Assembly: GCA_030562195.1 (NCBI GenBank)
Contig: CM060202.1
Location: 30,304,317-30,368,316 of the forward strand
From: Nipponacmea schrenckii
Lineage: Eukaryota; Mollusca; Gastropoda; Lottiidae
Length of the DNA stretch: 64,000 nucleotides
Direction of reading: 5' to 3'
Part shown: positions 35,471-45,900 of the stretch, in pieces
Layout of the letters: each line of letters opens with the position of its first letter
Position numbering within the stretch: position 1 is the first letter of the stretch
The notes under the pieces: generated by a model
What the model was told of the DNA's origin: nothing
Databases searched by the model: none
The model's input: only the letters and a program-made list of their open reading frames with translations
Made by a program: the position numbers and the translations under genes

Positions 35471-36215
35471 TATCAAATTTCTTTGTATCACTATATAGAA
35501 GATAAAGGTGAAATATAGGAAGAATTATAATGAAAGACAATGTACTATAATATCTTTAATATTGATATATTTTAATCTGCTGACCAGTGTGATGAAACTG
35601 ATATATTTAATATCAACTTGGATGCGACTTTTATTGTCACATATTTTATCATTTCTATGCTATATACACGTATAACAAGGGTATTTATCTGTGAGTATCG
35701 ATAAATGTAATGCCAGTAGCCACGTGACCGTCCAGGTTTAAATAATGATTTCTAGAGGTTAGGGTCTTTAATATTTCTAATATTAAGTATGGGTATTAGG
35801 GTATTGAATGCAGTCACGTGCGGAGTCAAGGTAAAGTTGTAAATATGAAGAAGTTAAGCAAGAAACATGAGAAATTCCGCAATAAATTCCGAGTTTATTA
35901 AATTCAGAAATATATTCATTAGGTTAAACATGGGTGTTTGAACGCATATCACACCTCAGTTGTATGACAGTTGCGTTCGAAACTTATGGCCCCTATTTAT
36001 ATTTGCAAGTTGCAACTACATGTATATGCAACCTATGCAGGACAACTCAAACAAAAGACAACTCGACCAACTTTACTTGCACGTGTACCGTGTAGCAAGG
36101 TGTGTCACCAATGACTTTTCTATGTTACTAAATTTTCTAATGACCCACCCTTCCCCCCTCCCCCAGTGACTCGTAAAGGTTAGAAAAAGTTTCTGATTAT
36201 AAATTTCATGGCAAA
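35471..36215. other. Gene-free spacer
   Basis: AT-rich sequence without recognisable gene or repeat. On the minus strand an AATAAA at about 36224-36230 just beyond it could end a 3' UTR of the BH3 ORF at 37497-37724. Confidence 0.3.
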
Positions 36216-36559
36216 TAAAAATCATCTTTATTTAAAGAAATCACAAAACAAATATCACAACAAGTTCAGAGATAAATAGATATTGTACCAAATAAATCAA
36301 AATATATAATATAAACAAATCAAAATAACTGAAATTAAAGTTTAAAATCCTTAATCATCGATAAATTGATTTAAAAAAACACAACAAACGGAAAACAAAT
36401 TTCGAGACATTACAAGAGTATAGACGTAATTTTAAAGTTTCTCTGTTAAATCAATGTGCCAATATTGTGAATGAAAAGATACTATTTATAAACAAAAAAA
36501 AACATCCTACAAAAGAATTTTTCGACGCGAAAATACATGAATAAGACAAAATATTTGAA

Positions 36560-36810
36560 ACTATTAACCCTCCCGCCGACCCTCAAATCATCAACCCGCT
36601 GACCCACCGAGCCACAACCAACGACCAACCGACCAACAACCAACGACCCGCTGACCCCCGCCCCCCAACCAACGACCCGCTGACCCACTGACCCCCCAAC
36701 CAACGACCCGCTGACCCCCCCAACCAACGACCCGCTGACATCCCGCCCCCCCTGACCCAACGCAAAACCAAGGACCTTCCGACCCACCGACCCCCAACCA
36801 ATGACCCCCA
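36560..36810. repeat. GC-rich minisatellite, G-rich on the minus strand
   Basis: Irregular units of CCAACCAACGACCCGCTGAC with C runs. The minus strand has many GGG tracts (GGTTGGGGGG), so four-stranded DNA or RNA is possible. Its composition is very unlike the AT-rich surroundings. Frames open here are repeat artefacts. Confidence 0.85.
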
Positions 36811-37284
36811 ATAAAAAGCCTTGACTAGGAGGGAAGAATGTTTCTTAACAAAACTGAAACCAATTTTCTATCTATAGTTCACTTAACAATTAAACACATA
36901 TAACATCTATTGTTTTATTTCGAGTTGTGTACTCCGTTTCCAGTCCTAAATCAAAATTCAATTTACCGACGAATAAATGAAGAGAGAAAAATTGGCCTTT
37001 CACTTTAATTATAAAATCACAAAAAATCTTTTAAAAAAGTAAATTTCACCGGGTGTTGTAATAAGGTGATTTAAATTAGTCCAAATCTTACACTTTTTTT
37101 TATAATTCCAGTCTAGCACTTTAATTTAGTTCGTTACGCTTCCTTTTCCGTAACTGTAGTCGTCCATGATTAATCGCCATGTGAATTTGATGATAATTGA
37201 TTCCGATCTGAAATATATTTTAAAAAGAGTTAAAAATCGACCGTTTTTATCCATTCTAGAGTCTTAAAAACATCTTTATTTTCT

Positions 37285-37470
37285 TCATAGTAAGGCGTGA
37301 TGGCAGAGTCCCAGCAGGTCGAGATAATGCTTTCGGTTTTTCAACCTGGTTTACCCCCCATTGATGCTGACTGAAATTAAAGGCGTCAAGTCGCACGGAT
37401 GGAACAATAAACCGAGTCCCCGTGTGCTATAGACTGTGCATGTTTAAGATCCCTCGACAATTAAGAATTT
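37285..37470 (+). mobile_element. SINE family A copy downstream of the BH3 ORF
   Basis: Family blocks visible are CAACCTGGTTTACCCCCCAT, CCCCGTGTGCTATAGACTGT and TTTAAGATCCCTCGACAAT. It lies in the putative 3' UTR intron of the BH3 ORF, antisense to it. The 3' tail is missing. Confidence 0.6.
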
Positions 37471-37496
37471 AAAATTAATTAATATATATTTACCTT

Positions 37497-37724
37497 TCAA
37501 TTAACGCCAGAAGCTCGAATAAACCAAATCCAAATAAACTTCCTTAATCCAAAATATCTTAAAACTTGAGTCAAAACAGAAAGAAAGACATCTCGCTTGG
37601 AGACTCGTCTGCTTGAGTTCATTTCATCTCCAATTTTTCTTAGAGTTCCTGCAATTTGTCGAATTTTGGCATTGGTGTCACAGACTGCTTGGTATCTTCT
37701 GACAATACACAGCGAGTTGGCCAT
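37497..37724 (-). CDS. Candidate BH3-only (Bim-like) apoptosis protein, 75 residues
   Basis: ORF from ATG at 37724 to TGA at 37497-37499; an in-frame stop lies upstream, so this ATG is the first available. Residues 25-37 read IAGTLRKIGDEMN. The BH3 of vertebrate Bim has IAQELRRIGDEFN at the same place: 9 of 13 positions agree, including the invariant L and GD. The C-terminal part (VFLSVLTQVLRYFGLRKFIW) is hydrophobic and basic like Bim's membrane-binding tail, which also has VFL after its BH3 and an LLRYI-type stretch. BH3-only proteins bind the groove of Bcl-2 relatives at the outer mitochondrial membrane and promote apoptosis. No dynein-light-chain motif is seen. A good donor (AAAG/GTAAAT) starts 3 nt after the stop and an acceptor (ATTTCAG) at 37208 would give a spliced 3' UTR. 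Function is inferred from the motif alone. Confidence 0.55.
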   Translation of the reverse strand: MANSLCIVRRYQAVCDTNAKIRQIAGTLRKIGDEMNSSRRVSKRDVFLSVLTQVLRYFGLRKFIWIWFIRASGVN

Positions 37725-37869
37725 TTTCTCTAATGTCTTGGAATTTCGACCACTTCCAAATAAATATCCGAGCAAATTAGAAATGAAATGTTTTCGGAGC
37801 AGTGCACACTTTTATTATTGTCGCGATGGCTTGTTGTACAGGTGGAATGAATAACGGGACAATCTGATT

Positions 37870-37932
37870 AGTTTAGAGTAAATACAGTGATTTGATTGGT
37901 GTAGAGAGTGAATACAGTGATTTGATTGGTTG
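37870..37932 (-). promoter_or_regulatory. Duplicated CCAAT-box motif upstream of the BH3 ORF
   Basis: Two near-identical copies (AATACAGTGATTTGATTGGT) each give CCAATCAAATCACTG on the minus strand, about 150-210 bp upstream of the ATG. CCAAT boxes at this distance are typical of NF-Y promoters. The motif also matches the right end of the dispersed 40-bp-core element (19540-19565), so it may be element-derived. Confidence 0.45.
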
Positions 37933-39685
37933 ATATGATATAATGATAGAGTAGTACACACGTGAAGTTTTCAATACACAGTTCGTTTACAGAACGTAAA
38001 ATCAATACCGAACGGACACTGGTCAGTTTGAGCCTACAGGGACCTTTAGACGGTCATTCGATAGAAAATATCTACTGCTATAACATCATTACTAACTATA
38101 TTTTTGTAGGTAAAGCGAGGGGTGAGTGTTTAGGGGTAAAAGAGAGGGGATGAGGGGTTATGGGGAGTAGAGAATGGGGGGGGGGCAGAGGGTGAAGAGT
38201 AATAGGATTGATGAGAGGATGAGGGATGGAGGAAGATAGGAAGTTAGGGAGAGCTAATGGAGGGGGTTGGTAAAAGTGTTGCACTTCGATTCAATAAAGA
38301 CCTTTAGAAAGTATTTCTGTCATAAATGAAATGAAGTGAATGGAGTTTTACGTCCTACCTTTTTGAAGGTCAATGTGCAACGAGGAAAATTGTCAGAACA
38401 GCAGCAGTAGCTCTATCAGTTGATTGAATTCAGTTAGAAATAGCTTGTGATGATACATTACTTTTTTTTTCTACAAATAGGGTGTCCGAGGTCATTTATC
38501 AGCATATATACTATAGAATATTAAACATGATATTAGGATCAATGTGAATCTGTTGCAAGTTTTAAATTTCATAATAGCACAAATCTAACAGCTTCATATA
38601 AGATAATGACCAGCAGTGACATTTCTAAGAGACATTGGAGTCGTTGATATTATGTAATATATTCCTGAGCTGATAATATTGTGTGTGTATGTGAAAGGGG
38701 AAAGAATTGGTGGAGGGGGTGGGGCGTAGAGGACATAGTAGACCTAGTCGCATAGTCGTATAAATATAAGTGGTAGGATATCATAAGCATTAGATGTTAT
38801 TCGAAACGTCCCGAAATAATCCAGGGAACGATCAAAGGTTATTATGGAATTTTTGTTATTTCTAGATAAAAACTAGGTTATATTGGAATAACTATATTTT
38901 TATAAAGCAGTGTTAAAAGACTGAGTTTATTTTTACTAATCAGAATTATGTCACGTCTTTATTTATCTTATATAATACTCTAACTTCAATCAGCCTGGCC
39001 TTTCTCACACCCAACTACACCTAGTCTACTGCCCCAATTCCACTGTTATTATTGGAAATATCATTTAACGGATAAGATATTTAAGTTAAGGGTGTTATAT
39101 TAAAGAGACAGTAAATGACAACATAAGGGGAATTCCCCATATCAGTTGACAAGAATGATTCACCTGGTATAATAACATGAAAATATCATATGGAACGTTC
39201 CAACATTTTCATCCAACCAGGGTAGGGCGCCGAGTAGGATATGAAATATTATGTTTCTTGGGCGTCTAAGTGTGTCTCCGTCACGGTTCACGAAATAAGG
39301 TACCAGTTTATTTTTCTATAATGGGCTGGCGTTATATCACATTGATCGCAATCTTGGCCTACCGAAATCCGAAAATTAATTTTTAAGTCGACTTCAGTTT
39401 CTTAATATGTTCGATATTTCAATATCTTGTATCTTGTCGGTGGCGACTGCTTTATTAACATTACTCACCCCCGGATTCGTGTCGGGAACGGACCGGCCTG
39501 ACCCTTATTTACCTATTACATATTTCATTGAATTATTCTATAACTTGAACAAACATACCGGGGGCTGTGGGTCAGATAAGTAATATTTAGTAGAAACGAG
39601 TTGTAATGCTTTTTGTAATCAAATCAAAACGATTATAAGATCAAATAAAAAAAAAACGGCTTAAACACAAAACAAGATTTCAACT
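37933..39685. other. Gene-poor spacer
   Basis: G-rich purine stretch at 38108-38270 on the plus strand, then SINE family A tail in minus orientation at 38325-38415 (GGAGTTTTACGTCCTAC). No gene recognised. Confidence 0.4.
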
Positions 39686-39689
39686 ACCA

Positions 39690-39950
39690 GATAAAAGGAA
39701 AGGGAGAGGGGGGGGGGGGGTTAAAGGAGAGGGGAATCGAAGGAGAGAGATCGGGGAATGGAAGGAGCGATGGGTGGAAATGAAAATGAAATAAGGAGAC
39801 TGGAAGGAGGGGGTGGGTAGAAGGAGAGAGAAGGGAATAGGGGAAAGAAGGAAGGGGAAATGGGATTGGATGGCGAGAGAAAGGGGAAATGAAGGAGTGA
39901 GGGGGAATGGAAGTAGAGAGAGGATGGAAGGAGGGAGAGAGATATCGAAT
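39690..39950. repeat. Polypurine tract of about 260 bp
   Basis: The plus strand is almost entirely A and G (GGAAAGGGAGAGG, G12 at about 39709, GAAGGAGGGGGTGGG), with rare T. It could adopt triplex or quadruplex structure. The minus-strand frame is open only through Ser/Pro/Leu low complexity. Confidence 0.8.
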
Positions 39951-42131
39951 AACAACCTATGATGCCTAATCACAAATTCGAGGTTAATCATCTGATTGGC
40001 TTGTCAGGTTCCGAGTGTATCCAGTACCATGATCAGCCTAAAGCCACGTTTAAACGACACCCCTCGTCATCGTCGGTCTATAATTAACTCAGCATTCAGA
40101 ATAAAACACGGTTTGTTTATTAAACACCTGCACACTGGCCCGCCTTAACCCTGCTCCGGTCATACCATCCAATTTAACCCTGGCTCCACACAACTGGTCA
40201 GTATGTAATTATGTACCGTCTTGGATCCGCGCTCATAAGGTTAAAGTTGTGAAATACCGTTCGTTTAAACACGCCTTATAATTAGTTCATTAGCTAATTA
40301 ATGAAGTTTATATTAAGTAGGTCAAGCACGTGTATAACTGTAAGTGCAATAATGTTAATACATATAATGTATGAAGACATTAGAGAAAGTACATGTAATC
40401 TTCAGCGACATTTAGGGCAAGAGACCACATTGAATCAACGAACGAGGATTTTTAAGGTTTACACCTACACACCACTGTTTCATTCAAAATATTGATGTTA
40501 TCATATTGTTGAATTATTTTGTAATGCGTGATATGAAGTGTACTATAGTGAATTAAATAAGACGGTGCTCTGTACGTGCTTCGTAGCAAACGTGTTTTGT
40601 TCTGTGGGGGCCCGGGGGGGGGAGGAGATCTATGACGAGGAGAATTATAGAATTATCATTTGCGACTATTTCGTAAATGTCAATGTGGTACTATTTGATG
40701 ACGTGAAACCACGTGATCTTATTATTAGTTGTATCTTATTTGAGAATAAATTATATTTGGTATCTTATCTCCATCCTTCGACCCTAATCCGTAGCCAGTC
40801 CCAATTATTATCTCAGACAGGGGCGATTGGTAGCTGCGACCCAAACATCCACAAGCGGTAGTTCTCTTACGATCTCACAACAAAATACGTCCGTCTGCCC
40901 ATAGCAAAGCACGAAAGCAAAAAACCGTTACATATTCAATGAAACTATAAAGTGGAGACTGAGGATGGCGGGGGAAACACGTCGAAACGTCGCATAAACT
41001 GTAACCAGTGATTGTTGTTCCATAAAGCTATGCCTATATATCGTATTCACAATTGCTAAATGCCATTTAAAAACTGTATAAAGAGGAGAGGTACAAGCAG
41101 TCTAATTTAAAATTAGACCAAACATTGCTTCCGTTTTTTTAAAATTAGTTTGTATATTCTATAGAACCACTTCATTTTAGGGCATAACGACGTGCTTCAT
41201 CCATTGATCTGTTTGATGACAACTAACCAATCACATTTCTTCCCTCTCTAACGCTGGGATGTTGTGACGCGATCAAAAGGTGTATCTATGATCTATTTAT
41301 AGCTAAGGGGGTTTCCAAAATAATAATAATAATAATCATTAGATTATAATAAAACTTTAATAATGTAATAAATACTTGAAAAAATAGAAATATTTCATCA
41401 CAATTCAATAGCAGGTATAACAGGGCAGGATGTTTACTGGGTCTTGAGCCAGGGTAGGGGTGAGGGTTGGGGGTAGAGTTTGACCAGTTTAATATCTAGA
41501 TATCTAAACCCTTACTCAACTAATAAATAGTAATATATGACCATAATATTTGTTTTTTTAAATGAAGGGTGCAGAAGAAGAAAATATATTTTCATGGAAA
41601 ACACAATCCTAAAATCTTCAACAATTTTCAACCATTCTGTATCTGTTTTATTGGAATTTCTGGAGAAACCTTTATTTAACCTCCATAAAACTAATATTAA
41701 CCTACAAATGAGTTTAAAAGAGAATTTTGGTGGTGCTTTGTTCAGGATGCTTTTCTAATTGAAAATAAGAACGGTTCAAATTGATGCTATCAGTATCCTT
41801 AATACAAATACAATTTTATTCAACAATTTTAACTGGAGTTGATATTAATATACATGTATCTCAGTTATCAACTATTACAATTAATTATCAATTAGCTTAA
41901 TTAATATTTCAGATCAAAGTCCATCTAGACTGTCTTAGTGATAAAACCATACCCTTGTATTTCAGAAAATCGAAAGGAAAGAAAACAAAATACAAAGGAG
42001 CTACCCTTATTCCATCTATACAATGACACGTTTTTATAATCCAACCAATCCAAGGCATTGACCAGCTTCCCGTTATGCAAGAAAAATGGTAATTGCAGTC
42101 AAGGTATAAAACATAGATGGTAATAGCTTTG
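39951..42131. other. Gene-poor spacer downstream of MICU3
   Basis: Includes a GAAACACGTCGAAACGTCG block at about 40973-40995, family B sequence at 41765-41800, and short unsupported open frames. The terminal MICU3 exon should lie here or closer to 42980, but I could not identify it. Confidence 0.35.
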
Positions 42132-42378
42132 CAATGGGTGAGGTCAAATCTCGTGTTAGTGTTCCGTGTTAGTGTTAACACCATCACATAACATGAACTT
42201 TGAACTTATTCTTCATGTTAATATACAGTGTGCTCTGAGTAATCCGACACACTCGCTAATTCGACATTATTTTGCGGTCCATATATATATGTCGGATTAC
42301 TCAGAGTACACTATATTATAACACCAAATTAACTGAGTAACACTAACACAGAACACTAACACAAGATTTCACCCATTG
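42132..42378. mobile_element. MITE with long terminal inverted repeats (uninvaded copy)
   Basis: The left end CAATGGGTGAGGTCAAATCT and right end (CACAAGATTTCACCCATTG) are inverted, with arms of AACACTAACAC blocks, and the inner arms (AGTGTGCTCTGAGTAATCCG / CGGATTACTCAGAGTACACT) also pair. About 247 bp; no ORF. It shows the ancestral form of the 26670-27162 copy. Confidence 0.8.
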
Positions 42379-42979
42379 TGAAGCTACTGTAAATATTTTG
42401 ACCATAAAGACTTGGATTACAGTCACCAAACTTTCAGGGGCAGCCACAACTTTAACAACCATCCAAACAGACTTTCAAACATATTTTAAAACAGTAGAAT
42501 AACAGTTAATCAGAACAGAAACAAACAAGATTGAATTCCCCACTATTTTATGTACTTTTCATCTCATTTCGTATACAAAGAGTATAAGAGTCCCACGAGC
42601 CTTGTGTATGCATCAGATGAGACTGAAATATACAAATTAAATCAGAGTCTATCAATAAGTTCAAACAGTTTTTGGGGCTGTCAATGTAATTTGGTTCTGG
42701 GAGTCAAGGATGTAACTTGTACTAATAACAATGTTACGAAATAACAGACCCAGGAGGTATAAATTTTAAGTTCTATTTGAATAAATAAACAGAGTTTATC
42801 TGAAACTAGCAGAACAGAAAATCTCCTTGGGATCTTTGGATAAAAATCAAAACAAATGTAAAGAAAAACAATGTTTGATAATAAAGGTGTAAGATGATGG
42901 ATATTATGAACCATGGTATGTTGACTACAATATCCTACAATACAAGGATCATCAAACTAAAAATAAAAACAGTTCCTAC

Positions 42980-45900
42980 CCTAGAGCCACGATGGAGCCT
43001 ATCTTTCATGATAGAGATAAATTCTTTGTGGCTAAGATGTCCATCCCCATCGATATCAAAGATCTGATACATGGTGTTGACAATATGTTTACCCAATTCA
43101 AAACCTGTACAGATTTTTACTGCTCTATGGAAATCTTCTATAATATAAAATATTAGGCTTTAGATGTCAATTGGGGAAAGATATAACCGGCAAACAAAGC
43201 CTTTCGACATCTCGGTCTTCAGAAACTCTAAGGCACTTGAAGCATTTCAAGCTGGACTGGCAAGTACCACAGTCTATCAACATCCCTTTTTGTCTATAGA
43301 AATTTGAAGCATTAATCAGAACTCATTAAATCTGAGAATTTTGAAGCAGAAGTCAGATATGACTGGCAAATTCCATCTCATTCAATCTTTTCTTCGTCTT
43401 TAGAATATTCATTTAATCTGATATTTTTGAAGAATCACCCAGCCATGACTGGCACTACACCTACTATAAAGAATGCTGACATACCTTGAGAGACCGGCAG
43501 GTCAGCGTACGTATATAACTTCATGGCAATAGAGAAATCATCCAAATTATTCAAAAATTGACAAAACTGTTTGAAATCTTTAAAAGTAATTCCCTGAAAG
43601 ATTAGAGAGTAAATTAGATGTTATAATGTTATTCACTGAAATAAAATGAATGGAGTTTTACATCCTACTCTTCTGCACCTTATAATGTTATTCACTGAAA
43701 TAAAATGAATGGAGTTTTACATCCTACTCTTCTGCACCTTATGTTATTCCTTGAAATAAAATGAATGGAGTTTGACGTCCCACCTTTCTGCTCCTAATGG
43801 TGTTATTACCTGAAGAAAAAGGGTGTAAAATTGAAAAGTATTCTCAACCTTCTGGAACACTAGATTCTACCTCAGTAATATTTGGCACTAACCTTCTCCT
43901 CTGGAATTCTCTTGCGAACTCTGTCGAGACATTGCTCTATCTCGTTGGAATCATATTTTGTATAGCGTAGTAATATTTTAGCGAAATCTACTTCAGATAT
44001 AGTACTCATTCCTTTTGAAAACTCCAGGAATTCCAATTCTATCACTTCACTCTGTAGGTTCTCCATAAAACTATAGAAACAAATTTAAACTTTATATGAA
44101 TATCTATTAACAACCAGGTGGTGGGGGCAGGGGAAATAATTTACAATATTTTAACCCATAATTAATAACAGAAGAAATATTTTTAATTCAAGGGAGACAA
44201 ATCCATTTTTTCATAACAAGACAATTCTTAGTTCTATACAGTATGATATCCCTATTTTAACTGGCTTAACCGTTAAATTGATTCAGCGTTTTTAAAAAAT
44301 GACTTGGTTTTGTGAGTTATCAGTTTTTAAAAGCTCTGTTACTTTATGACATCAGGTAAGTTCACTGGTGAATATATACTCATATTGACCATTCTTAAGA
44401 ACTTACGCAGTATCACTTGAAGTGCAGCATTTCACCTTAAGAAATGTCATTTTTACCATTTAATTGACAGTACAATTTTTTGTGGATCAGAGCTCAGGTA
44501 ATAGATCTACCTACCTGTAACACTTTTAACAATGAGTAACGCACATCAGTTTCAATAGCAATATAATCTTATACAGTAAAGAGGAAGGCAAAGACAACAG
44601 GTTGTTTTACAGTTAAAGGGAAGTAAATCCAATTTTCTTACCTACAAAAGTCATCATATTTTAAGACATTTCTACCATCCTGACCAAAGAAATGAATAAG
44701 TAGAGTTGTATCTTGTATTTCATTGATGACTTCCTAATAAAATATAAAAATATTATCAGTCTGCTATTAATATTAATATAGTATACAGATGGACTAGGCT
44801 GGTAAATCTAGGAAGTTACAAACAAGACAAGTCCATCTTCCTTTATTATTGTTATACAGTATGTAGACAGGAAGAGCTTGTATGTAATCTACAATATACG
44901 TTCCGGTATGTTGATTCTCAAAAATTCTTGGGATTACTCTCTTATAGAAGCACTGGCCTAGGCCACAAGTTAGACAATGAAAATGAATGAAGTTTTACAC
45001 CCTACTCTTCTGCACCTTATGGGTTAATGAAGATTCTGCTATAGAAGCACTGGGCTAGGTCACAAGTATCCATGATAATTATAGTCAATAGGAGTCAAAT
45101 AAAAATAATATACAAGAATAAAATATGATGGTTTAACATCTAAATATTGAGAAAGTTTACAATTAAAACGACAACCAACAAAACGTTAAAAGTGAATAAC
45201 TGAACAGATTGAGCACATAATTCTTACTGAATGAAAAAGAACAGTAATAAAGGTATATATCCCTTGAAAATATTCATTCTAAACCCTGATAGCACTGTTT
45301 TCTAGGATGCACGTTTTAGTTGGCCTATAATCAAGTTACAATGATCCACTATAATATACATAACACTTTTCAAAACATACATCTGATTTATGGTTCATGT
45401 ACAATCAAATACAACAATTTTCTATAAATCCTCAGACAAAAGTAAATTTTGATTTGACTTGAATTTCTGAAGATATATGATTATCTCCCTTTAATAAGAA
45501 TCCAAACTAGAATGAAATCTATAATTATGTTCTATCAGGTGTTTAGGTTAATATTTAGAGGACTATACCACTTGAAAGAATAAAGCCAGATTCTTAAAAA
45601 CTGAACTAAGATTAAAGTTATGAATGAAGTTAACATCCATATTAGTGATTGACCAATCAGATGTCTTAAAAACAAAACAGCGAAATTCACTGAATTGGTA
45701 AATAAAATACCCGATTTACAACTGACTTCAAACAGTGATTGGTTAATTTGATGAAGAATTGCAGTAATATGATTGGTTTAAAAACATTCTTTTTACTATT
45801 GACTTCAGTGATTGGCCAATAAGATGATTGGAACTAAAACTATCTAGTAATCTGATTGGTTAATTAAATTAGATTTATGATCAACTATAACAACTGACCA

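Noticed and set aside
37110..37207. Second coding exon of the BH3 protein (IGINYHQIHMAINHG...)
   Set aside because: The acceptor is good and two frames are open, but the first exon already ends in a stop 3 nt before its donor, so this is better read as 3' UTR.
41909..42187. 92-codon minus-strand frame as the terminal MICU3 exon
   Set aside because: It overlaps the MITE and element fragments, and no frame resembles a MICU C-terminus.
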